A stretch of 64,000 nt of DNA from a virus. Each line of letters opens with the position of its first letter. Position 1 is the stretch's first letter. Of the stretch, positions 8,271 to 15,565 are shown in pieces. The stretch spans positions 1 through 64,000 of IMG/VR virus record IMGVR_UViG_3300031951_015091, one strand, 5' to 3'. A program made the translations under genes and the position numbers. A model generated the notes under the pieces. That model ran no database searches, was not told the origin of the DNA, and saw only the letters and a list, made by a program, of their open reading frames with translations.

Positions 8271-8275
8271 AAGGT

Positions 8276-8283
8276 TATTTATG
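8276..8283 (-). promoter_or_regulatory. late-promoter-like octamer CATAAATA
   Basis: Minus-strand CATAAATA differs from the T4 late consensus TATAAATA at one base. It lies directly after the gp23 terminator and before the 8064-8270 gene, the place a new late transcript would be needed. Confidence 0.5.
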
Positions 8284-8286
8284 TAT

Positions 8287-8318
8287 AAAAAAAGACCCGC
8301 TTTTTAGGGCGGGTCTTT
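8287..8318 (-). terminator. Intrinsic terminator after gp23
   Basis: A perfect 10-bp stem (8291-8300 with 8309-8318, arm AAAGACCCGC) with an 8-nt loop, followed on the minus strand by a run of seven T (8293-8287). It lies 52 bp past the gp23 stop and ends the capsid transcript. Confidence 0.9.
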
Positions 8319-8328
8319 AAGTTTTAGC

Positions 8329-8361
8329 GGGTATCTTATAGTTATTCTTATTATGATACCC
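8329..8361 (-). other. Second hairpin in the gp23 3' untranslated region
   Basis: Arms GGGTATC (8355-8361 read on the minus strand) and GATACCC (8329-8335) can form a 7-bp stem with a 19-nt loop immediately after the gp23 stop, upstream of the terminator. It may stabilise the capsid mRNA 3' end. Confidence 0.5.
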
Positions 8362-8369
8362 TAGTTAGA

Positions 8370-9707
8370 TTACATTAGGTTAGCAATCTGGAATGCACGA
8401 TAGTAGAAGTTGGACTGTGCTGTCAAAGCGCCTGAACCAACATTTGTACCTTCTGCAAACGGATTAGCAACTAGACCGTAACGAGTCTTGAAGCCAATTT
8501 TTGGTTGGAAAGTACCTGTATCTACTGCACGAACCATTTGCAGCGGAACATATGGGCAGTAGAAAATACCTGCGTCATATGCATTAGATCCTTTGTAGCC
8601 GAGAACAGCAAACTCGGAAGTCGAGGACGTTGGAGCATACGGATCGATATACACTTTGATACGACCAAACAGCGTACCAGCAAATGTATTGCCAGTATCA
8701 TCAACTGTCAGGTTAACTTGACCTTGCAGAGCAGATTGATAGTCGAGGATGCCAGCCATTGCAAGAGCAGAAGCAACATCAGACGAGCAAATCATAACAT
8801 TACCTTTACCTCTACGAGTCGTTTTAGCAATTGTATTAGCTTCACGCTCGAGTTGGAAAGCAAGACCTTTAACTTTTTCAACCATCCAACGACCGTTTGA
8901 ATCGGTGTCGAGGTCAAATTTACCAGCAGTAGTAGTACCTACTTGGCAACCAATCTTAGCTACACCGTAGATTGTACGGATAACTTCACGATTGATTTCA
9001 GCAAGAATTTCTGTAGACAGAATGTTTGCGAGCTCGGTTTCTGCATCGAGACCATGAACTGCTTTCAGGTCTTGTGCAAGTTCCATCGAGTATTCTGCTT
9101 TGAGAGCACGGGTCTTTGCAGTAACCGTAACTTTCTCAATTGAGAATGCCATTTCTTGGAATGTGTTAGCAGCTTGGCCATCACCAAGAGCCTCACCACG
9201 AGCTGTTGTCATAGCAGCAACAGCAGCAGCGTTAGAAGTAAATACTTCAGTTGGCAAAGTGCCAGTAGAGATAGCTGTTTGTGCGGTACCAAGACCAGCA
9301 AAACCGGTATTAGCTTCGTTGTAGAAAGCCTCTGTGCCGCCTTGCGTTGCATAACGGGAACGCATAGCGAAGATCAGTCCTGTAGGACCAGTCATCGGCT
9401 GAACTCCTGCAACATCATAAGCAATCAGGTTTGGCAGCGAACGGCGAACCAACGAGATAAGGATTGGGTCGAAACCAGCAACTGGAGTTGTAGCAGAACC
9501 AGAGAAACCGGTCTGTGTACCACCAGCAGATGCTGAGTTAGTTGGCGTGGCTTCCATAAGGATGCCAGAAGCCTTTTGCATTTCTTGAGCTTGATTCTCA
9601 AGAATAACAGCCGTAACGGCTTTACGATATGGATCTTTAATAGACGGCAGATCTGCGTGATCTAGAACGCCTTCCCATTTCTTTTGTAGATTTTCGGACA
9701 AATACAT
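8370..9707 (-). CDS. gp23: Major capsid protein gp23
   Basis: 445 residues, the usual size in marine T4-like phages (T4 521). N-terminal MYLSENLQKKWEGVLDH, then a probable prohead protease site L50-M51-E52 before A53 (family rule L/I-x-E), then GFDPILISLVRRSLPNLIAYD and VQPMTGPTGLIFAMRSRYA, the most conserved stretch of gp23. After cleavage it forms the hexamers of the capsid shell. Ribosome site AAGGAGAT just before the ATG. Preceded by scaffold gp22, followed by a strong terminator. Noticeably higher G+C than the tail genes, as expected for a highly expressed gene. Confidence 0.97.
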   Translation of the reverse strand: MYLSENLQKKWEGVLDHADLPSIKDPYRKAVTAVILENQAQEMQKASGILMEATPTNSASAGGTQTGFSGSATTPVAGFDPILISLVRRSLPNLIAYDVAGVQPMTGPTGLIFAMRSRYATQGGTEAFYNEANTGFAGLGTAQTAISTGTLPTEVFTSNAAAVAAMTTARGEALGDGQAANTFQEMAFSIEKVTVTAKTRALKAEYSMELAQDLKAVHGLDAETELANILSTEILAEINREVIRTIYGVAKIGCQVGTTTAGKFDLDTDSNGRWMVEKVKGLAFQLEREANTIAKTTRRGKGNVMICSSDVASALAMAGILDYQSALQGQVNLTVDDTGNTFAGTLFGRIKVYIDPYAPTSSTSEFAVLGYKGSNAYDAGIFYCPYVPLQMVRAVDTGTFQPKIGFKTRYGLVANPFAEGTNVGSGALTAQSNFYYRAFQIANLM

Positions 9708-9731
9708 TTAAATCTCCTTAATTGTTATTAC

Positions 9732-10787
9732 TTAAATTTTTGTTTTAGAAATTGCTTGGGATACTGCTGCAACGAATGGGTCAGCAATGACTTTCTTCTC
9801 GCCTTCAGCATCTTCTACTTTTTCGTGCAGTTGCTCTTCATCTGCTTTTTTAACGCCAGATGGGAAATAGTTCTCACGAATTGTTTCAAGCTTCTCTTTG
9901 TATTCTTCCTCTGTGGAGAATTCAACACTCTCTGCGAGCTGTTTTACTTTTTCAGCTTGTGTGGTTGTGAGGCCTTCAGTAACTTCACGGGTAATTTCAT
10001 TCTTGCGGGACTCTACGAGAGCCTTGGCAAAACCAATGCCACGCTCAATTTCTTCGTTGAGTTTGCTTTCGAGTTCATCAACTTTACCAGCAAGCTCATC
10101 AACGAGGTCAACCTTCTCAGCAGGAACATCGATATAATGCTCAGCAAAGAGGTTACGCAGACCAGCAATGAATTCTTCGGTGAGTTCAGAACGGAGTCCC
10201 GACTCAATTGCAATTTCGTTATCTGCCAACCATTGCTCAACAACATAGTTGAGGTAGTCATCTACTTTGGTTGTCAGATCAGATTTGATTTGATCGACTG
10301 CTTCGGAAAGCATATCAGCATATTTTGCTTCAGTTTCTTCCTGAATTTGAGCAACACGATCAGCAACCCGTGCTTCAAAAATGGTAGAAACTTTTGATTT
10401 GAATTCTTCAGAAATGGTAGAATCATCTGCAAAGAGGGCATCAACATCCTCTTTCATTTTCTTCTTCTTCATTTCTTCTTTATCATCTTCGTCTTCCATT
10501 TCATGGGACTTTTCAGCGATGATTTCTTCTTCGGTTTCAGCTTGTTCTTTTTTCATCTTAAGCTGAGTATCTGGAGAAGCATTAGAAGCTTTGGTTGTTG
10601 GTGCCGTAGCACTCTTAGACGATGGTGTAATCTTTGCAGAATCATCATCGGGTTTTGAATTTTGTGGTGTTGGGCCGCCAGCATCGTGAATCTCTGCTGC
10701 TAGTTTTTCAGCAGGCATAGCTGTAGCTTTGCTTTTTGATCCTGACAGGATCTCTGCTGCGGCTTCCATGAGTTTTGATGTTGCCAT
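9732..10787 (-). CDS. gp22: Prohead core scaffold gp22
   Basis: 351 residues; very rich in Glu, Lys and Ala. The first 90 residues are low-complexity (SKSKATAMPAEKLAAEI, PTTKASNASPD), then a long acidic helical and coiled-coil region (EEEIIAEKSHEMEDEDDKEE onward). The end IADPFVAAVSQAISKTKI matches the conserved C-terminal patch of gp22 scaffolds. Several L/I-x-E sites suit removal by gp21. Position between gp21 and gp23 is as in T4. A perfect TATAAATA lies 22 bp upstream, and AAGGAGAT precedes the ATG. Confidence 0.92.
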   Translation of the reverse strand: MATSKLMEAAAEILSGSKSKATAMPAEKLAAEIHDAGGPTPQNSKPDDDSAKITPSSKSATAPTTKASNASPDTQLKMKKEQAETEEEIIAEKSHEMEDEDDKEEMKKKKMKEDVDALFADDSTISEEFKSKVSTIFEARVADRVAQIQEETEAKYADMLSEAVDQIKSDLTTKVDDYLNYVVEQWLADNEIAIESGLRSELTEEFIAGLRNLFAEHYIDVPAEKVDLVDELAGKVDELESKLNEEIERGIGFAKALVESRKNEITREVTEGLTTTQAEKVKQLAESVEFSTEEEYKEKLETIRENYFPSGVKKADEEQLHEKVEDAEGEKKVIADPFVAAVSQAISKTKI

Positions 10788-10809
10788 TAGGAATCTCCTT
10801 ATGATTTCT

Positions 10810-10817
10810 TATTTATA
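10810..10817 (-). promoter_or_regulatory. late promoter TATAAATA before gp22
   Basis: Exact match to the T4 late-promoter -10 octamer on the minus strand, 22 bp before the gp22 ATG, in the only gap between gp21 and gp22. Confidence 0.75.
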
Positions 10818-10820
10818 AAA

Positions 10821-11471
10821 TTAAAGTTTTCTGAGGTAATTTTCGAATAATTTAAGAGCGGTTTCCTCTATTTTTGCCTTAGAAACCCTCTGAATTGTTT
10901 TCTTTGTACGGTCAAAATCCGCCTCTACAAATTTGCCGTCAATCATCATCCATTCTTTGTTTTCCATAATGCCTTGAACAAATGCACCAGGTGCAGATGG
11001 ATCGGCAACAATGTCAGCTGCCGTGGCCAGTCGCAGATCGTCTTGTACCAAATTATAACCCTCTTTGGTCTGTTGTAGAGAACCAAGAGCTCTGGAAGAT
11101 ACACCAACTTGAATGTCATTGTTGATAAAGTTCTCAACGATTTGACCGTATGGTGTGCCAAGAATAAGTGCTTTGCCATAGAAAGTGTTGCCATCTTCTT
11201 TTAGAGATACAATCTTATGTGATACACGCTCAAGGTTAATTGATGGTGTATCTGGATGACCTAGTTCACCAAGCGCACGATTGGTGTCAATGAATTCTTC
11301 TGTATAACGAGTAACTTCATTACGAAGTGTGTCCATTTTATACATGCGATTGTTCTTGTTAACTGCATCGCCAACAAGAAATGTTCCTTCAATGTAAAGT
11401 TTTTTCTTACCATCTTCTGTTTTTTCAACAAGGTATTTTACATTTTCTATGGATTCTCTAATAAGTTTCAT
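10821..11471 (-). CDS. gp21: Prohead maturation protease gp21
   Basis: 216 residues (T4 212). Serine protease of the herpes-like assemblin fold: catalytic His in GELGHPD (H72) and Ser in VGVSSRALG (S125 or S126), with DDLRLATAADIVADPSAPGAFV as the conserved following segment. It cleaves gp23, the core proteins and itself during prohead maturation. ATG overlaps the stop of the preceding 120-residue gene by 4 bp. Confidence 0.95.
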   Translation of the reverse strand: MKLIRESIENVKYLVEKTEDGKKKLYIEGTFLVGDAVNKNNRMYKMDTLRNEVTRYTEEFIDTNRALGELGHPDTPSINLERVSHKIVSLKEDGNTFYGKALILGTPYGQIVENFINNDIQVGVSSRALGSLQQTKEGYNLVQDDLRLATAADIVADPSAPGAFVQGIMENKEWMMIDGKFVEADFDRTKKTIQRVSKAKIEETALKLFENYLRKL

Positions 11472-11830
11472 ATTGTTTGTCCTGTATATGGGTCAACATT
11501 ATATGTGGCTTCTTTTGAAACTTCCAAGAAAATAGTTCCGCCTGTACCAATTGTAACAACTATATTTCCAGTATTGTTGCTAGTAATAGCACCACCAAAT
11601 TCATCAAATCTCATTTCACCAGATTGATGTAAACTTAATGCTGTTACACCGCCTCTAGCTACTGAGATACTGCCACTTGTTGACCAAGTTACTCTTTTGA
11701 TCGCTGCATTTGTTACCAATTCTGTAGTAGCATTTGATCTTAAATCGTTAAGTGTAATTGTATAGGTGCCAGCATCAACAGCTCGAATGATTGATGGCCC
11801 TCTTGTAGAATTATTAATATATGCTGGCAT
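11468..11830 (-). CDS. Unknown virion-type protein in the prohead cluster
   Basis: 120 residues, Thr/Ser/Gly-rich and apparently all beta (TYTITLNDLRSN, GSISVARGGVTALSLHQSGEMRFDEFGG, NIVVTIGTGGTIFLEVS). Not recognised by family. Located between gp68-like and gp21, overlapping gp21 by 4 bp and starting 1 bp after the gp68-like stop, so it is expressed with the head genes. A capsid-associated or decoration role is possible but not shown. Confidence 0.7.
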   Translation of the reverse strand: MPAYINNSTRGPSIIRAVDAGTYTITLNDLRSNATTELVTNAAIKRVTWSTSGSISVARGGVTALSLHQSGEMRFDEFGGAITSNNTGNIVVTIGTGGTIFLEVSKEATYNVDPYTGQTI

Positions 11831-11831
11831 T

Positions 11832-12269
11832 TTATCTTAGTCCCATTGATGTTCGCCTACGCATTGACATTTTTCTTTTCAATAAGCTTCGGCGAAGTTT
11901 AGCTCTTCTAGTTGTTTTCCATGATCGCTTTAATAAGCGAGCCTTCCTTAATCTTGCAGCTGCAGGTATACGGCGAACAGTATTACCTACAATCCTATAA
12001 CCTTTAATGCCTGACCGTCTTTTATTTTTCTGAACAACTATACGGCCTTTTGCATTACGCCGAATACGCCGGCGAATTTTTTGTATTCTACCTTGACGAA
12101 TGATATTAGGATTTCTCCTAACTGCTTCATCGAGTTCTTCAAAAACATCTGCTTGCACATAACGCTTTGCTTCTTGCAACCGTTTACCGGCAATTTCATT
12201 TAAGCGAGAACGCAATTGTTCTCTTGCCTCATCTAATTTACCAGATACAATTAAATCTATAAAATTCAT
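11832..12269 (-). CDS. gp68: Prohead core protein, gp68-like (basic)
   Basis: 145 residues (T4 gp68 141). N-terminal MNFIDLIVSGKLDEAREQL resembles the gp67/gp68 core-protein start, with an L-x-E site nearby; from about residue 60 it is extremely basic (RIRRNAKGRIVVQKNKRRS and arginine-rich blocks to the end). Position between gp67 and gp21 matches gene 68. Likely an internal core protein binding scaffold or DNA. The gp68 name rests on position, size and composition, not on a clear signature. Confidence 0.6.
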   Translation of the reverse strand: MNFIDLIVSGKLDEAREQLRSRLNEIAGKRLQEAKRYVQADVFEELDEAVRRNPNIIRQGRIQKIRRRIRRNAKGRIVVQKNKRRSGIKGYRIVGNTVRRIPAAARLRKARLLKRSWKTTRRAKLRRSLLKRKMSMRRRTSMGLR

Positions 12270-13078
12270 TTTGCTCTACTAAAAGCAAAGTCAGAAGCTT
12301 TTGCTAAGTGTGCAGGCGATTTATGAACCATATCCGCAAACTTCTTTTTGTTATCATCATTCAAAGCTTTATGTACTTGCGTAATAGCAGAAGCTGTAAA
12401 ATGGTCTACCTTCTTTGATTGACCATTACCAAATTTAACTGTTTGTGCCTGTTTATCAGCAACAATTTTATGAAGCTGATCCATAACAGCTTCTTCTATT
12501 TGTGTTTCTTCTGCCTGTATAGCAGCACCAAGAGGGCCGCCATACGGTACAGAGAAATACTTATCTAATGTTTTACTGTAATACAACGCAACTTTTGTTT
12601 TATCAGGATACAATCTGATGGCTCTGCGTTTCAAAACCAAAACAAAAGGTGGGTCATTATCAAAATCTACTGGTGCTTCAACTAATTCAAAATCTTCTTT
12701 AATATCTTTTTCAACACCGTAAGCAAGATCACCTATTTTAATACGATGTGCTCTTACTTTACGGCCAGAAGGACCAACTTTAAAATCTGATGTGTCAACA
12801 ACATCTTCTTCTAGTTCTTCTTTTACTGCCTGTCTTGTCTTTTGAAAAACTTGTTTATTATTGGCAATTAAATCTACCATACGATTAAACAAATTTCTCA
12901 CAATCTCTTTATCAGCATTATTGAACTGTGGCCGCTCTTCGGTCATCTTATCCAAAATGCGATGAATTCGTGCCAGTTGTGCCTTATTGGCAAGACCAGC
13001 ACGAACAAGCATATCAAACTTTGTGTAGTCTGACTTTTCTTCTTCTACAAGATTACGAAATTCTTGTAAATCTTTCAT
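12266..13078 (-). CDS. Unknown protein between gp67 and gp68-like genes
   Basis: 270 residues. Helical N-terminal third (FRNLVEEEKSDYTKFDML ... ADKEIVRNLFNRMVDLI), a mixed middle (HRIKIGDLAYGVEKD, PPFVLVLKRRAIRLYPDKTK, KYFSVPYGGPLGA) and a helical end with VKFGNGQSKKVDHFTASAI. No family recognised. Overlaps both neighbours by 4 bp (ATGA), so it is tightly coupled to prohead core genes; T4 has no gene of this size here. Possibly an extra core or internal head protein. Confidence 0.75.
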   Translation of the reverse strand: MKDLQEFRNLVEEEKSDYTKFDMLVRAGLANKAQLARIHRILDKMTEERPQFNNADKEIVRNLFNRMVDLIANNKQVFQKTRQAVKEELEEDVVDTSDFKVGPSGRKVRAHRIKIGDLAYGVEKDIKEDFELVEAPVDFDNDPPFVLVLKRRAIRLYPDKTKVALYYSKTLDKYFSVPYGGPLGAAIQAEETQIEEAVMDQLHKIVADKQAQTVKFGNGQSKKVDHFTASAITQVHKALNDDNKKKFADMVHKSPAHLAKASDFAFSRAK

Positions 13079-13278
13079 TCTTCTGCGGCAGTTTCTTCTG
13101 TATCTTGTACTTCAGGCTCTGAGGTTTCTTCTTCGCCTGTAAATAGTGTTTGTGCCATTTCAATTTTTTTAGCATCAAGTGCTTCAAAAGCTTTAGCAGC
13201 TAAAAGATCATTTAGCAAATCTTTTGCACTCGCAGCATCACCTGCTGCAACTTGATTAATAAATGTTTGCGTATCCAT
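13075..13278 (-). CDS. gp67: Prohead core protein gp67
   Basis: 67 residues (T4 80). Helical N-terminus MDTQTFINQVAAGDAASAKDL and an acidic tail (GEEETSEPEVQDTEETAAEE), the composition of gp67. Directly downstream of portal gp20, as in T4. GGAGAA ribosome site 6 bp before the ATG and a CTAAATAG octamer at 13298-13305. Confidence 0.8.
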   Translation of the reverse strand: MDTQTFINQVAAGDAASAKDLLNDLLAAKAFEALDAKKIEMAQTLFTGEEETSEPEVQDTEETAAEE

Positions 13279-13290
13279 AGTATTCTCCGT

Positions 13291-14946
13291 TTAGCGCCTA
13301 TTTAGTAATGCTGAATATTTTTCTACCTCAGCATCTAACATTGGTGTCATTGATTCATTTGCAGCACCAGTATTATCTTCTGGTGGGTACTGTTGTTCCA
13401 TTGCCTGTTGTTGTGCTTGTGCTTCAGGCGGCATTGTTGGTCCACCATTACCTGCATCCGACTCTTGTTTGATTTGTTCATCAATAGCTTCAATTTCTTC
13501 TTGTGTTTGTTGAAGAATATGTTTACGAACCCATTCAGCAGAGAAGTAACGACCAACATATGGATCAACAACTTGAAGTGTTTGAACACGATTCTGTAAA
13601 AGCTCTGCATCACGCAGTTCAGTAAAGTTATTATCTTTTACATAATCATAATAGATTTGTTCTTTAAAATTTTGCCATTCTTCTCTAGTACAAATACCTT
13701 TAAGAACTAATTGTTTCTCTAAAGCGTGGTCAAAAATTTGTGAGAATTTATTGCGTAGACGAATGATGAATTTAAGAAACTTAACCTCATCACGGGTAAC
13801 CTCAGTTGTACGACCAAGACCAATCATACCACCTTGTTGTGGTTCTAAACGACTGATAGGTACATTAAGTGATTGTAGAAGTTTTTGACGGAAGTATTTT
13901 ACATCTTCCAACTCACCAAGGTTTTGGCCTGCTGGTAATGTGGTAATCTCTGTGCCTTTACCACCTTCACGGCGTGGTAACCAAAAATCTTCAAGCATCG
14001 AGAGATGTTTACGATCATCACGCAACTCACCAGTGTTCGCATCGTAAACCATTTTGTTACGATATTTGACCATGATCGATTGAATATACTGTTCAGCCTT
14101 ACCTCTTGGTAAATTACCTACATCAATATAAAATATACGGCGTTCTGGTGCTCGTGAGAGGCGATAGATTACAACCGCATCTTCAATCATTCTTAACTGA
14201 TTAAGTGGCTTTATCGCCTTATGAAGAAAAGAAATAACAAATGTGTTTTTGGCATCCATCAAACCAGAGTTTACATTTACAATCGCATCTGGTGCAATAC
14301 GAAGGCCAGAGTTTACTGATGCACCATAAGATTGTGTTGCAGTACCACGATCACTATAAACATAATACTCAGCAATCGATTTGATAATGTCTGCACCAGT
14401 TTTTGGGTCACGTTCTTTTTTAACTTCACGCACTTTACGAATCTTGCGTGGGTCGATGTACCGTAGTTCTTGTATGCCTGATTTTGGATCGTTTTCGTCT
14501 ACAACCACATGGTAGTAAATACGACCATCAATATACCAACGCTTAAACAGGTCATCTGAAAGATTACCAAAGTTTAGCATACGAAGAATGTTTTCGAATT
14601 CTTCCGTAATTTTTTTCTTAACTGCATCTGGTTGTTTCAGTTTATCTAATACGATATTGACTGTACGACCAGATTCATCGTGTGAAATGGCTTCATTGAC
14701 AATATCATCAATTGCCATTTCTAATTCTGGATGATTTGCCATTTCACGGTACCGAGTAATGAGTTCTAATTCATTACGAATAGAACCTTCTAGGTCAACA
14801 TATGTACCGTAATAGGCATTTTGTGTGATTGTAACTGCACCATCATCGAGTGCAGGAGTTGGAAGTGCAAAAGAGGGTTGCTCAGGTGATTGAACCTGAA
14901 CAACATCTTTTTTGCCTAGGGTGAAGCCGAAGAGCTTAATAGCCAT
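13291..14946 (-). CDS. gp20: Portal protein gp20
   Basis: 551 residues (T4 524). Conserved blocks: NELELITRYREMANHPELEM with AIDDIVNEAI, RWYIDGRIYYHVVVDE, LRYIDPRKIRKVREV, LNQLRMIEDAVVIYRLSRAPERR with FYIDVGNLPRGKAEQY, and WLPRREGGKGTEI with TTLPAGQNLGE. These are diagnostic for gp20. It forms the dodecameric DNA-entry vertex and docks terminase and neck. The Gln/Pro-rich C-terminus is variable in the family. Confidence 0.97.
   Translation of the reverse strand: MAIKLFGFTLGKKDVVQVQSPEQPSFALPTPALDDGAVTITQNAYYGTYVDLEGSIRNELELITRYREMANHPELEMAIDDIVNEAISHDESGRTVNIVLDKLKQPDAVKKKITEEFENILRMLNFGNLSDDLFKRWYIDGRIYYHVVVDENDPKSGIQELRYIDPRKIRKVREVKKERDPKTGADIIKSIAEYYVYSDRGTATQSYGASVNSGLRIAPDAIVNVNSGLMDAKNTFVISFLHKAIKPLNQLRMIEDAVVIYRLSRAPERRIFYIDVGNLPRGKAEQYIQSIMVKYRNKMVYDANTGELRDDRKHLSMLEDFWLPRREGGKGTEITTLPAGQNLGELEDVKYFRQKLLQSLNVPISRLEPQQGGMIGLGRTTEVTRDEVKFLKFIIRLRNKFSQIFDHALEKQLVLKGICTREEWQNFKEQIYYDYVKDNNFTELRDAELLQNRVQTLQVVDPYVGRYFSAEWVRKHILQQTQEEIEAIDEQIKQESDAGNGGPTMPPEAQAQQQAMEQQYPPEDNTGAANESMTPMLDAEVEKYSALLNRR
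13298..13305 (-). promoter_or_regulatory. late-promoter-like octamer CTAAATAG before gp67
   Basis: Minus-strand CTAAATAG inside the last codons of gp20, 19 bp before the gp67 ATG, the same spacing as the identical octamer before gp19. Confidence 0.45.
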
Positions 14947-14968
14947 TAATATATCATCCTATAAAAGT

Positions 14969-14992
14969 GAAGAAAGGCCGAAGCCTTTCTTC
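14969..14992 (-). terminator. Hairpin terminator with UUCG loop between gp19 and gp20
   Basis: Perfect 10-bp stem (14969-14978 with 14983-14992) closed by a minus-strand TTCG tetraloop, the most stable RNA tetraloop, immediately after the gp19 stop. The following minus-strand bases ACTTTTATAGG give only a short U stretch, so it may attenuate transcription or protect the tail-tube mRNA rather than stop it completely. Confidence 0.75.
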
Positions 14993-15538
14993 TTACACTA
15001 CACCGTCTGCTACTGATTCCCACCATTGATAGGTGAGAGTAACTGAAAACTCCTCAATTGTATCATTTGAACCCCAATCAACATCAATTGGAGTAACATC
15101 GCTTGGAAAGAGTCCAACAAACTTGTATTTCTTTAGAGTGTTGCCTGTTTTACCAAACTGCGTAACATCACCATCAACAGTATAACCAAGTGGTGAAAGT
15201 GCAGCTGGGGTGCGAACATTAAGATTGTGTGAATTGATGCCGTTCATCCAACGCTCAAATGCGTTACGAATAACGAAATCTTCATCATTGATAACCGTAA
15301 TTGTCCAGTCAGCAAATGTTCTGTTACCTACAAATTTGAGTTCACGACCAAAGTATTGAACAGGCACAACACCTAGCGTAGCGCCAGGTAATTGTGCTGT
15401 CTTACACATGAATGTTAATTTTGTTTGTGCGTTACCTGGTGCAGAGAAACCAGGGAACGGCATAGAAACTTCAAACAGATTAGGACGAGCACCGTCTCCA
15501 ATCATTTGACTTCTAAATTCGTTTACATTAAATGCCAT
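14993..15538 (-). CDS. gp19: Tail tube protein gp19
   Basis: 181 residues (T4 163). MAFNVNEFRSQM, then ARPNLFEVSMPFPG, KTAQLPGATLG, FGRELKFVGNRTFADWTI, NAFERWMNGINSHN and FVGLFPSDVTPIDVDW are the family pattern of gp19. It polymerises to the inner tail tube. GGGAG ribosome site before ATG and a CTAAATAG octamer at the end of gp18. Followed by a stable UUCG hairpin. Confidence 0.96.
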   Translation of the reverse strand: MAFNVNEFRSQMIGDGARPNLFEVSMPFPGFSAPGNAQTKLTFMCKTAQLPGATLGVVPVQYFGRELKFVGNRTFADWTITVINDEDFVIRNAFERWMNGINSHNLNVRTPAALSPLGYTVDGDVTQFGKTGNTLKKYKFVGLFPSDVTPIDVDWGSNDTIEEFSVTLTYQWWESVADGVV

Positions 15539-15557
15539 TTAATTTTCTCCCGTTTCT

Positions 15558-15565
15558 CTATTTAG
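15558..15565 (-). promoter_or_regulatory. late-promoter-like octamer CTAAATAG before gp19
   Basis: Minus-strand CTAAATAG overlapping the gp18 stop codon, 19 bp before the gp19 ATG. It would allow separate late expression of the abundant tube protein. Confidence 0.5.

Noticed and set aside
8505-10397. Plus-strand open frames opposite gp23 and gp22 (131 and 213 residues)
   Set aside because: They are antisense shadows of well-identified conserved genes, have odd composition (Cys/Ser- or Phe-rich) and no ribosome sites.
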